Shown here one piece after another: positions 55,953 to 63,346 of a stretch of DNA of 64,000 nt. Location of the stretch: contig NZ_JACESV010000008.1 of NCBI RefSeq assembly GCF_013911645.1, forward strand, positions 1 to 64,000, read 5' to 3'. The DNA comes from Allomuricauda sp. GTDB taxonomy: Bacteria > Bacteroidota > Bacteroidia > Flavobacteriales > Flavobacteriaceae. The notes below the pieces were generated by a model that worked only from the letters and a program-made list of their open reading frames with translations, was not told where the DNA came from and did not search any database. The first letter of the stretch is position 1, and every line of letters starts with the position of its first letter. The translations under genes and the position numbers were made by a program.

Positions 55953-56108
55953 ATGAGTTTCTGGAGAGTTTTGTTGGCCATACTGTTTCCGCCTTTGTCA
56001 GTTATCGGAAAGGGTTGTGGCTCTATTCTTATTGTATTACTTTTAACCCTTTGTGGATGGGTTCCGGGTGTAATAGGAGCCCTGGTTATTTTAAACAACA
56101 CTAACTAA
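55953..56108 (+). CDS. YqaE/Pmp3-like small membrane protein
   Basis: 51 residues reading MSFWRVLLAILFPPLSVIGK at the start, with two hydrophobic helices and a Gly-Cys-Gly turn between (KGCGS). The pattern PPLSV then GWVPGVIGALVIL matches YqaE/Pmp3 proteins, which sit in the inner membrane and respond to salt or cold stress. Seven bases separate it from the lipoprotein gene downstream. It is too short for most gene finders, but start, core and stop are intact. Confidence 0.82.
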   Translation: MSFWRVLLAILFPPLSVIGKGCGSILIVLLLTLCGWVPGVIGALVILNNTN

Positions 56109-56115
56109 AAATCTT

Positions 56116-56853
56116 ATGAAAAAAATCCAAATCTTGTTATCGGCAATGTTGGTTGCCCTGACCTACGCATGCAATTTTACGGAGGAAATCCATCTGAAAG
56201 AAGATGGTTCGGGAAAATTGTCCATCAATTTTGATGGGTCCGAACTTATGCAAATGGCTGGCGAAGAAATGGCCAAGACCAACGAAAAGCCCGTAGATTC
56301 AATTATTTCCTTTAGAGAATTGTTGAAAGATAAAAAAGACAGTATTGCCCAACTGCCACCAGAGGAACAGGCCAAATTGAAAAAATTGGAACCGTTTAAC
56401 ATGCGAATGGTGATGGACCCCGAGAAAAGTGTGATGATGTTCGACCTTTTCAGCGATTTTAAGGATGTAAGCGAAATGAACGATGCTTTCAGTACCTTTC
56501 AAGAAGCCAGTGCAATAGGGGGCAATGCCAATCCGCAGCAAGAAAAGATAAAACCTGCCGACCAAGCAACAGAGGTGAATTACTCATTCAAGAAAAATAC
56601 ATTTACCCGAACCTCCAAAATTGTGGACCAAGAGATGTTTCAGCAGCAATTGGACAGTCTGCAAGGTGCCGAAATGTTCCTGTCGGGCTCTACCTATACA
56701 CTTAAATATCATTTTCCGAAAAAGGTGAAATCCACTACAGTGGAAGAGGCCACCTTTAGTGCCGATGGAAAGACGTTAATCTACGAAGTAAACTTTTTGG
56801 ATTTGATGAAAGACCCCTCGGTTTTGGATCTTGAGGTGGAACTGGAGAAATAG
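56116..56853 (+). CDS. hypothetical lipoprotein
   Basis: 245 residues with a lipoprotein signal (MLVALTYACNFTEE). The mature part starts with EEIHLKEDGSGKLSINFDGSEL, a pattern seen in flavobacterial lipoproteins of unknown role, and is otherwise charged and helical. It probably shares the promoter of the Pmp3-like gene. No enzyme motif seen. Confidence 0.78.
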   Translation: MKKIQILLSAMLVALTYACNFTEEIHLKEDGSGKLSINFDGSELMQMAGEEMAKTNEKPVDSIISFRELLKDKKDSIAQLPPEEQAKLKKLEPFNMRMVMDPEKSVMMFDLFSDFKDVSEMNDAFSTFQEASAIGGNANPQQEKIKPADQATEVNYSFKKNTFTRTSKIVDQEMFQQQLDSLQGAEMFLSGSTYTLKYHFPKKVKSTTVEEATFSADGKTLIYEVNFLDLMKDPSVLDLEVELEK

Positions 56854-56873
56854 TTTACCATTACAATGCTTTG

Positions 56874-56881
56874 TATCTTTG
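56874..56881 (+). promoter_or_regulatory. -7 element upstream of lipB
   Basis: TATCTTTG matches TAnnTTTG five bases before the lipB ATG, so the transcript would be nearly leaderless. Confidence 0.35.
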
Positions 56882-56885
56882 TGGC

Positions 56886-57602
56886 ATGAACAAGAAAGTT
56901 GCCCTTCAAGATCTAGGATGTAAGGATTACAAGGAAACTTGGGATTACCAAGAAACGCTGTTCAAGGATATTGTGGACACCAAGGTGCGCAACCGACGGG
57001 AGGATGCAGGCCTTGAAACCCCAAATCATTTTTTGTTTGTGGAACACCCGCATGTGTACACTTTGGGGAAAAGTGGCGACATCAATAATTTATTGGTGGA
57101 TGAAAAAGTTTTGAAAGCCAAAGGGGCCACATTTTATAAGATCAACCGAGGCGGGGACATTACCTACCATGGTCCGGGGCAAGTGGTTGGCTATCCTATT
57201 TTGGACTTGGACAATTTCTTTACGGACATTCACAAATACCTTCGTTTTTTGGAAGAAATGGTAATCCTTACCTTGGCTGAATATGGCCTAAAGGGACAGC
57301 GCTCCGAAGGAGAAACCGGTGTTTGGCTGGATGTGGGCACTCCCTTTGCCCGAAAAATTTGTGCCATGGGCGTGCGCGCGAGCCGTTGGGTGACCATGCA
57401 CGGTTTTGCCCTGAACATAAATACCGACCTTGGTTATTTTGATATGATGATTCCCTGTGGCATCAAAGACAAAGCGGTTACTTCCCTGAACGTGGAACTG
57501 GGTCAGAAGGAAGTGGATATGGAGGAGGTAAAGGTAAAACTCCTAAAGCATTTTACTGCACTTTTTGAGGCGGAAATGGTTAAGGAAGGGGCTGGGGTTT
57601 AG
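56886..57602 (+). CDS. lipB: octanoyltransferase (lipoate biosynthesis)
   Basis: 238 residues of the LipB/BirA-like fold. Conserved parts are HPHVYTLGKSGD, RGGDITYHGPGQVVGYPILDL and KICAMGVRASRWVTMHGFALN with the catalytic Lys, then the acyl-Cys in IPCGIKDKAVTSL. It transfers octanoate from acyl carrier protein to E2 subunits. I start at ATG 56886 (MNKKVALQDLG); a TTG at 56871 is less likely. It ends before the repeat-operator region. Confidence 0.95.
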   Translation: MNKKVALQDLGCKDYKETWDYQETLFKDIVDTKVRNRREDAGLETPNHFLFVEHPHVYTLGKSGDINNLLVDEKVLKAKGATFYKINRGGDITYHGPGQVVGYPILDLDNFFTDIHKYLRFLEEMVILTLAEYGLKGQRSEGETGVWLDVGTPFARKICAMGVRASRWVTMHGFALNINTDLGYFDMMIPCGIKDKAVTSLNVELGQKEVDMEEVKVKLLKHFTALFEAEMVKEGAGV

Positions 57603-57630
57603 GGCTTCGATCTCGATCTACTTTATACTT

Positions 57631-57683
57631 ATCCGTTAATTCAGACAGTCCACCTGTCAATTCAGAGAGTGTATCCATCAATT
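57631..57683 (+). promoter_or_regulatory. three LytTR-like direct repeats before the L,D-transpeptidase-like gene
   Basis: ATCCGTTAATT (57631-57641), ACCTGTCAATT (57652-57662) and ATCCATCAATT (57673-57683) have a period of exactly 21 bp. TCCGTTAAT fits the LytTR consensus for two 9-bp repeats spaced by 12. A -7-like TACTTTTC follows 28 bases after the last box. Confidence 0.6.
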
Positions 57684-57744
57684 GGCAACTTGATCTCTAT
57701 ATTATACCTATTACTTTTCTCATAGTTTAGTGAAATAAAAAACT

Positions 57745-58365
57745 ATGAGTTACAATTCATATTTTGGTTATATAGAAAGTCTAGGAGGTAATGGCTGGTT
57801 AAGAGTTAAGTTAAATGATGGTTTTATTTGGCCTTTGCCCGAATTTTTAAAGGTTTTGGTCACAAAATCAGGAGATAGGGAAGAATTTGAAATTTTGGAA
57901 GGACGCTTCAATGGTAAAAAGGCGACTGTAAAGAAAAAAGGATGGCGGTGGGACCAATGGGATTGGGATATGTCTTTTTTTGAAGATGATATCCGAGAAG
58001 GCCACCCACATAGAGGGGCTGCCGAAATGAGATTTTATATTAAATCAAAAAAACTGGAAATAGACGGTTTAGGTGAATTTTACGCCAAAACACAGGAAGA
58101 TAATCCACCTCCTTTAGGAAAATATGATATTGAAATTCCTTATGAACCACACCCTGGTGGGGATTATTATACAGGACAGTCAACGTATGCTAAAACTTGG
58201 TTTAGAATCGGACATTCAGGAGACAGATTCCTTCATTGTGGAAATGTATCCGCTGGTTGTATTACGGTTAAAGATATTCATAGGTGGGATGAGATTTATA
58301 AACATCTTATCATATCGAGAAAGGATTTTGATAGTATTGGAACAGTAGAAATAATAGATAAATGA
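57745..58365 (+). CDS. L,D-transpeptidase-like protein without signal peptide
   Basis: 206 residues with no signal peptide or membrane helix. The C-terminal part has KLEIDGLGEFYAKTQE and PPLGKYDIEI, a YkuD-like beta pattern, then RIGHSGDRFLHCGNVSAGCI (154-173). SAGC172 with His164 matches the YkuD/DUF2778 active site, and the spacing resembles the Tlde1 type VI effectors that attack peptidoglycan. The N-terminal 100 residues (Trp-rich, KGWRWDQWDWD) are unfamiliar. The gene is AT-rich and overlaps a lipoprotein gene. Enzymatic activity and export are inference. Confidence 0.75.
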   Translation: MSYNSYFGYIESLGGNGWLRVKLNDGFIWPLPEFLKVLVTKSGDREEFEILEGRFNGKKATVKKKGWRWDQWDWDMSFFEDDIREGHPHRGAAEMRFYIKSKKLEIDGLGEFYAKTQEDNPPPLGKYDIEIPYEPHPGGDYYTGQSTYAKTWFRIGHSGDRFLHCGNVSAGCITVKDIHRWDEIYKHLIISRKDFDSIGTVEIIDK

Positions 58366-58874
58366 AGATAGGTGTTCGTTTAATAGTTGCAGTTTTTCTT
58401 TTTTATCAATGTAATGGAGTTAGTGATTCTTCCAGCGAGTGTGGAAATATTATTAAAATCAATGAATTGGAAAAACTAAAAGTAAAAGATACTTTATCGG
58501 GTTTTTGGGCGAATACAGATTATGATCAAGAATTTGAGTTCGATACACTTAATGGGGACTTTGTAATTTTATTTTTCAAGAATATCTCTGATGAGAAGAG
58601 GTATAGTATTCTTTTAAATGAAGAGGTGAAAAGCAAAAACTTGGGGAATAAAGTAACTTCAAAAGGAGGAGATTTGATTGTAAGTAATGAGGCAAAGCTA
58701 ATAAGTTTATATGGGATTGGACCGAACAAAAAAAATCAATTAAAAGACAACATACTTATTGTGGCAGATAACAATAAAGTGGTTACGGAAATTTACAAGA
58801 ACGCTTGTGAAGATGACATTATAGATATTTTGAACAAGAGGAAAACTTCATCCAGTAAAAACAAAACACCCTAG
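58362..58874 (+). CDS. lipoprotein overlapping the L,D-transpeptidase-like gene
   Basis: 170 residues with a signal and lipobox (VFLFYQCNGVSD), so the mature protein is periplasmic. The body is beta-rich and contains FANTDYDQEF-like and LIVSNEAKLISLYGIG stretches; no family is recognised. Its ATG overlaps the preceding stop (ATGA), which suggests coupled translation. A periplasmic lipoprotein next to a peptidoglycan-acting enzyme is what an immunity protein would look like, but this is inference. Confidence 0.7.
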   Translation: MKIGVRLIVAVFLFYQCNGVSDSSSECGNIIKINELEKLKVKDTLSGFWANTDYDQEFEFDTLNGDFVILFFKNISDEKRYSILLNEEVKSKNLGNKVTSKGGDLIVSNEAKLISLYGIGPNKKNQLKDNILIVADNNKVVTEIYKNACEDDIIDILNKRKTSSSKNKTP

Positions 58875-59041
58875 CCGGCGCTAGCCTCTAGGCTCGTGCC
58901 TTGTATAAGTAAAAACAGGTTCTGCAAATATTTCTTACCTTACTACTTGCACATTTTAGCCACAGGTGGGTTCAAATCCGTAAAATAAATTTCTGTTTAG
59001 GGGGTTCCCATCATGTCGCCGATAACTAAATTCAAAACACC

Positions 59042-59728
59042 ATGAAACAATTTATCATAGCAATTGCCTTGGCAGGAGTTTTAATTTCCTGCAAGAATAC
59101 CAGTGAAAACAAAAAAGATGCAGACGACTCTGCTGTTGCGGGAACAGTTGTTGACAGCACCGATAATCAGGCTGAAACCAACTACGTTCCCATTGATTCC
59201 GATGAAGCTTTGATTGCAGTATCCTTGATGGCCGCACCAGAGGCAAGCAGATCTGGGTGCACAGTCATTGGGTATAATATGGCGGGTGAATTCGTAACAC
59301 TTCGGGAAGGGGATAACGAATTCATTGTCCTCGCCGACGACCCTAAAAAATCAGGATTCAATGCGGCTTGCTACCACAAAAGCCTGGAACCTTTTATGGC
59401 CAGAGGCCGAGAATTACGAGCTGAGGGAAAAACAGGACCTGAAATCTTTGATATTAGAGAGAAAGAAGCAAAGTCGGGCAAACTGGATATGGGGAAACCG
59501 GGATCCACCCTTCATATTTATTATGGGGAAAGTGATTTGTACAACCCCAAAACAAATGAGGTTGAAGGAGCGCAATACCGTTATGTGGTCTATTTGCCAT
59601 TTGCTACGGCGGAATCTACGGGGCTCCCTGAAAAACCCGTGGGCTCAAATCATCCTTGGATCATGAACCCCGGAACGCACAGGGCCCACATTATGATTTC
59701 GCCTTTACCGGATAAAAATAAGAATTGA
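59042..59728 (+). CDS. hypothetical lipoprotein
   Basis: 228 residues with a lipoprotein signal (LAGVLISCKNTS). The mature protein has a Ser/Asp/Thr-rich linker, then a globular part with EASRSGCTVIGYN, NAACYHKSLEPFMARGREL and GTHRAHIMISPLPD near the end. Two Cys could form a disulfide. No family is recognised. It is monocistronic and GC-richer than the pair upstream. Confidence 0.75.
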   Translation: MKQFIIAIALAGVLISCKNTSENKKDADDSAVAGTVVDSTDNQAETNYVPIDSDEALIAVSLMAAPEASRSGCTVIGYNMAGEFVTLREGDNEFIVLADDPKKSGFNAACYHKSLEPFMARGRELRAEGKTGPEIFDIREKEAKSGKLDMGKPGSTLHIYYGESDLYNPKTNEVEGAQYRYVVYLPFATAESTGLPEKPVGSNHPWIMNPGTHRAHIMISPLPDKNKN

Positions 59729-59784
59729 TTTAATCGAAAAGAATTCCCTGCATGCTTGCATCGGGGTTTTCATTGCAACTGTCA

Positions 59785-59893
59785 TTCCCGTGAAAACGGG
59801 AATCCAATAATGGAATTTCGGTTTTTGACCCTGGTGTAAAATGGAACCAGTGAAATATCACTGGGGATAGTTGGTTTCAAGAAATACTTTATT
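59785..59893. other. intergenic region with REP-like unit
   Basis: GTCATTCCCGTGAAAACGGG with the following GGAATCC resembles the REP family of 30300-30680 in reverse orientation. No gene is apparent between 59729 and the operator at 59978 apart from the terminator. Confidence 0.4.
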
Positions 59894-59922
59894 AAAACCG
59901 AGGCTCGCACCTCGGTTTTTTG
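59894..59922 (+). terminator. terminator, inverted copy of the one at 62600
   Basis: AAAACCGAGG and CCTCGGTTTT pair and are followed by TTG. The loop CTCGCA is the reverse complement of that in the hairpin at 62600-62628, so the two are inverted copies around the genes between them. Confidence 0.65.
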
Positions 59923-59977
59923 TTTTCAATATGATTGAAAGGAAGCTTTAAATAGGTTTTTATTCTACTTTTTCGCC

Positions 59978-60009
59978 ATCCGTCAATTGAGAGAGGGCAT
60001 CCGTCAATT
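59978..60009 (+). promoter_or_regulatory. two LytTR-like direct repeats before the beta-barrel gene
   Basis: ATCCGTCAATT occurs at 59978-59988 and again at 59999-60009, a period of 21 bp. A -7-like TACTTTCC starts 28 bases after the second box, the same spacing as at 57683-57712. Confidence 0.6.
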
Positions 60010-60097
60010 TACGGTATGCTATCCGCACTATACTTGTTACTTTCCCCGCCAAAGCCGAATTAGCCTTGGTCATAATAGCATAATCTTACATCTAAAA

Positions 60098-60736
60098 ATG
60101 AAAAAAGCAAACCTACTTATTGCACTATTGATTTGTTTTACCGCATCAGCGCAATTCGATAATGGCTTTGGTATCAAGGCTGGCACCAATTATTCTCAGT
60201 TTCGCCCAGATGTAGAGTTCAATGGTGAAAAAGTTCAGGACTTCCAAGGAAAAATAGGGTATTATGTTGGTGGTTTTTTTAATATCACTATTTCTGATAA
60301 ATCATGCATAAGGCCTGAATTACTGTTGGCCAACCAAGGAACAAAAACTTCAAGTGAATTTTACGTGGAATATGTAGATTTTAGTGACCCTATAGTGGGT
60401 GAAGTTGTTACCAAGGTAAATGAATTGATGATTTTACTGCCTATTGATTTTAGAATTGAATTGGTTGAGCGTTTTTATCTGGAACTGGGCATTCAGCCTG
60501 GTTATGCGATAAAAAGAGTTGGAGTGACAAAAAAAGTCCCTTTTGATTCTTCATTGGAGGGAGAAAAGGAGACGTATTCCGATTTTGATGAATTTGATTT
60601 TGGTTTAAATGGGGGGCTAGGTTTTGATCTTACCAATCAACTGGAGTTGAATTTGAGATATAGTTATGGCTTGATAGAGAGAGACGATACTATTAAAACC
60701 TCCGTAATCAGTTTGGGGCTAGGATTTACATTATAA
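60098..60736 (+). CDS. outer membrane beta-barrel protein
   Basis: 212 residues with signal peptide (ANLLIALLICFTASAQ) and an eight-stranded PorT/OmpX-like barrel: FGIKAGTNYSQFRPDV, GYYVGGFFNITISDK and LELNLRYSYGLIERDD, ending SLGLGFTL. I start at ATG 60098; an upstream reading lacks a signal peptide and covers the operator. It is under LytTR-like repeats. A short remnant of a second copy lies at 61419. Confidence 0.85.
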   Translation: MKKANLLIALLICFTASAQFDNGFGIKAGTNYSQFRPDVEFNGEKVQDFQGKIGYYVGGFFNITISDKSCIRPELLLANQGTKTSSEFYVEYVDFSDPIVGEVVTKVNELMILLPIDFRIELVERFYLELGIQPGYAIKRVGVTKKVPFDSSLEGEKETYSDFDEFDFGLNGGLGFDLTNQLELNLRYSYGLIERDDTIKTSVISLGLGFTL

Positions 60737-60747
60737 TAAATAGCACT

Positions 60748-61134
60748 TTGAAATATTTCAATCATAGAAAAGGCAATATCAAGAGGAGGGTTAGGCTTTA
60801 TAATTTTTTAGTTGACTCAATTGTATTCTTCATTGCTGTTGTGCTGGTTTCAATGCTATTGAAAAAGTATGTTGAAAGGGAAAGCCTTAAATACTTTATG
60901 ATTCCATTATACTATGTTTATTATTTTGTTTTTGAGTCTACATCCGGTCAAACAATTGGAAAAATGATTACTAAAACTAAAGTTGTTAGTGTAAATCATT
61001 CCCAAAGGGTAGGCTTGTTAAACATTTTTTGGAGAACAATTTCAAGACTGATACCTATTGATATTTTCTCGTATCTATTTTCAAATAGAGGGATTCATGA
61101 TATTTTATCTCAAACACAATTAAAGAAACTTTAA
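60748..61134 (+). CDS. RDD family membrane protein
   Basis: 128 residues with about three hydrophobic helices. The RDD-type N-terminus reads RRVRLYNFLVDSIVFF, followed by YYFVFESTSGQTIGKMITK and RTISRLIPIDIFS. RDD proteins are small transport-like membrane proteins of mostly unknown function. The start appears to be TTG 60748, eleven bases after the barrel gene. Confidence 0.78.
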   Translation: MKYFNHRKGNIKRRVRLYNFLVDSIVFFIAVVLVSMLLKKYVERESLKYFMIPLYYVYYFVFESTSGQTIGKMITKTKVVSVNHSQRVGLLNIFWRTISRLIPIDIFSYLFSNRGIHDILSQTQLKKL

Positions 61135-61153
61135 ATCAAATAAACCATATAGA

Positions 61154-61381
61154 ATGAAAAAAATGAAAAATGTAATAGCTCTAGGATTGATGGTAATAAT
61201 GCTCTCAAGCTGTGCAACAATTTTTGGAGGTAAAGTAACCCAGCATCAGAAAACCAAACCAGCTCCAGGAGAACAACAAAGGGAAGTTCGAGTGGTGGCT
61301 TTAATTGCAGACCTTGTATTTTTTTGGCCAGGAGCCATAGTGGATTTTGCTACGGGAGCAATTTACAGACCGAAAAGGTAA
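61154..61381 (+). CDS. small lipoprotein
   Basis: 75 residues with a signal and lipobox (LMVIMLSSCATIFGGKVTQH). The rest has a charged segment (KTKPAPGEQQREVR) and a hydrophobic segment (LIADLVFFWPGAIVDFATGA). The SSCATIFGG opening recurs in many small envelope lipoproteins of unknown function. Between the RDD gene and a barrel remnant. Confidence 0.75.
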   Translation: MKKMKNVIALGLMVIMLSSCATIFGGKVTQHQKTKPAPGEQQREVRVVALIADLVFFWPGAIVDFATGAIYRPKR

Positions 61382-61418
61382 GCTTAAACCCTGCTCCTGT
61401 CTCACAAACTAACCCCTA

Positions 61419-61502
61419 GACGATTATAATAAAACATCTGTAATCAGTTTAGGACTTGGATTTAAGATTCAAAAATTAATCAAACACAACCATAAATTAT
61501 GA
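61419..61502 (+). pseudogene. C-terminal remnant of an outer membrane beta-barrel gene
   Basis: The frame DDYNKTSVISLGLGFKIQKL matches the last residues of the barrel protein encoded at 60098-60736 (DDTIKTSVISLGLGFTL). There is no start. The stop overlaps the ATG of the next lipoprotein gene. It marks a past duplication with loss of most of one copy. Confidence 0.65.
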
Positions 61503-61963
61503 AACAATTAAAAGTTTGTCTTTTAGCCTTTTTAGCAATGGCCTGTAGCAAAGATGATGCAAGCGATTCTACGCAAACCGATTTGCTTATTGGTATATGG
61601 ATGGAGTCTGGCAGTGGTGTTGTGGGCATAGATGATGGTACAGATGAGTTTTTTCCGTATGACGATTACTGTACACTTCAAAGTCGCTTCATCTTCAATA
61701 AGGATGGAAGCTTCAGAGTAGAAACATTTGATGGTACCGAAAATGATTGTTTCAGTACTGGGGTTACTACGGGTACTTGGGAAAATCAAGGTGAATCGTA
61801 TCATTTCAAAATTATTACAGATACTTCGGATACATCTGATGAAGGAAATGGGGCCAACATTACTATCCAATTCCCTGATTCTGATACCATGCGCTGGATT
61901 TTTGAAAATGATTCAGAAGAAGTGGATTACAGTTTTGAAGAGTATACCCGAGTCGAAGGATAA
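61499..61963 (+). CDS. lipocalin-like lipoprotein
   Basis: 154 residues with lipobox (AFLAMACSKDDASD) and a small beta-rich body: LIGIWMESGSGVVGIDDG, FNKDGSFRVETFDG and TTGTWENQGESYHFKI. The TW and GxW-type spacing suggests a lipocalin-like fold. It is very acidic. The leader MKQLKVCLLAFLAMACSKDD closely matches that of the next gene, so the two arose by tandem duplication or share a signal module. Confidence 0.75.
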   Translation: MKQLKVCLLAFLAMACSKDDASDSTQTDLLIGIWMESGSGVVGIDDGTDEFFPYDDYCTLQSRFIFNKDGSFRVETFDGTENDCFSTGVTTGTWENQGESYHFKIITDTSDTSDEGNGANITIQFPDSDTMRWIFENDSEEVDYSFEEYTRVEG

Positions 61964-62040
61964 ATCCTCTTGACCATAAAAAGCGTAGAAGCAAACCTCT
62001 ATTTTTTATGTGAAAAACAATTAAACAGTAACCATAAATT

Positions 62041-62580
62041 ATGAAACAATTTAAAATTTACCTTTTGGCCCTTTTCGTATTTGCCTGTAGTAAAGATGAT
62101 GCTGCATCTGATTTACCTTTGGATGAGCAACTGCTAGGTAAGTGGACATTGACCAATTACTACGACGACACTTTTTTTGTGGAAGGTGAGTATGGAGTAA
62201 TAGAACAAATGGTACCCGAAGAAACGGATTATGGAATTGAATTTACCGATAACCCCAAAGAAATAAAGACTACCGGTTTTTTACGCTATTCCAGGGAAGA
62301 ATATGAAATAGTCAATGGGGAAAAGGTGTTCACCGGTTCGACGGGGACGAATTTTATGGATGGAGATGATGGGGAAGGGTATCATGCGGGTACTTGGAAA
62401 ATCGAAGAAAGAAAGCTTGTTGTCACCGATTCTGTCCAACAAGGACCTGATGAGTTTGAAGAGTATTCCTCAATATCATCCATAGAATTGAGCGGGGATA
62501 ATTTGAAATTGACCCTGGACAACGCTCAATTTGGTTCACATTTAAAGGGAGAAATTATTATTGAATATAAGAGACGATAA
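62041..62580 (+). CDS. lipocalin-like lipoprotein
   Basis: 179 residues, related in leader and layout to the preceding gene (MKQFKIYLLALFVFACSKDD). The body has LLGKWTLTNYYDD, GTWKIEERKLVVTD and SSIELSGDNLKLTLDNAQF, consistent with a lipocalin-like barrel. The 13 bases before ATG are the same in both genes. No ligand is known. A strong terminator follows after 20 bases. Confidence 0.78.
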   Translation: MKQFKIYLLALFVFACSKDDAASDLPLDEQLLGKWTLTNYYDDTFFVEGEYGVIEQMVPEETDYGIEFTDNPKEIKTTGFLRYSREEYEIVNGEKVFTGSTGTNFMDGDDGEGYHAGTWKIEERKLVVTDSVQQGPDEFEEYSSISSIELSGDNLKLTLDNAQFGSHLKGEIIIEYKRR

Positions 62581-62599
62581 AAACGCTGTAAAAATAAAA

Positions 62600-62630
62600 A
62601 AAACCGAGGTGCGAGCCTCGGTTTTTTTTA
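62600..62630. terminator. terminator downstream of the lipocalin-like genes
   Basis: AAAACCGAGG and CCTCGGTTTT pair and are followed by TTTTATTTT. It serves the plus-strand genes and possibly the convergent gene at 62648. The inverted copy is at 59894-59922. Confidence 0.7.
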
Positions 62631-62647
62631 TTTTATAAAGTAATGAC

Positions 62648-63340
62648 CTATTTACTGTACTGGGTCAAAACCATGCTGCCTGTTAACTTTCCTTTTTTGT
62701 TGTAGGATTCTTGTTTTACCATACCAACCCCTTTGGCAAACCATGTGCGGGAAGGAAATGTTTGGTTGGCCATCATCATTTTGGTCTTCGTTTCGCTGTA
62801 GATTACATAACAGTCAAAAGTACCGGCTGGAGTGGTCACGCTTTCTTGCTTTTCCACTCTGCGGTTGATGGTCTCCACATTGGTGTTCATATTGATGGCT
62901 CCGCCCATCTTCATTTTAAGCTCCATATTGGCATCGGGCAACTCTTGTCCCACGGAAAGATTGTTGGGCAATTCCACATCGGTGCCCGACATATCCATTT
63001 CAACATCGCCCATTTGGCTGAGCATTTGGTCGTTCATCAGAGATTTAAAATCTATTTTGACGACGTTGCCATCGCAAGCAATCTCATAATCCGAAGTATA
63101 GGTGTTCCCTTTTCTGTCCACCATTTCCATCATCATCGTGGCGCTTACATTGTCGCCACTGCTTTCCACATTGGTGACTGTGTAGTTGATTTGTCCATCC
63201 TCTTTCCCCTTTTTGTTATAATTGGTGTATTGAAGGTTGGCCCCATCAACCAACGGATAGTATGTACTGCAAGTGGATTGTGCCTGTGATATGGGTGCTG
63301 CTAATGCGGCAAGTAGTAGTAATAGAAAATATCGTTTCAT
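62648..63340 (-). CDS. secreted DUF3108-like protein
   Basis: 230 residues with a signal peptide (FLLLLLAALAAPISQAQ) and a beta-rich body: YYPLVDGANLQYTNYNKKGK, then a Met-rich middle, then KQESVTTPAGTFDCYVIYSETKTKM and WFAKGVGMVKQESYNKKGKL. This pattern resembles DUF3108/TapB-type envelope proteins. It lies six bases after the OmpA-family gene on the same strand and is probably in its operon. Confidence 0.75.
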   Translation of the reverse strand: MKRYFLLLLLAALAAPISQAQSTCSTYYPLVDGANLQYTNYNKKGKEDGQINYTVTNVESSGDNVSATMMMEMVDRKGNTYTSDYEIACDGNVVKIDFKSLMNDQMLSQMGDVEMDMSGTDVELPNNLSVGQELPDANMELKMKMGGAINMNTNVETINRRVEKQESVTTPAGTFDCYVIYSETKTKMMMANQTFPSRTWFAKGVGMVKQESYNKKGKLTGSMVLTQYSK

Positions 63341-63346
63341 GTTTTA

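Noticed and set aside
58866-58900. Possible hairpin terminator after the lipoprotein gene
   Set aside because: The GCTAGCC/GGCT pairing is short and interrupted, and no T run follows.
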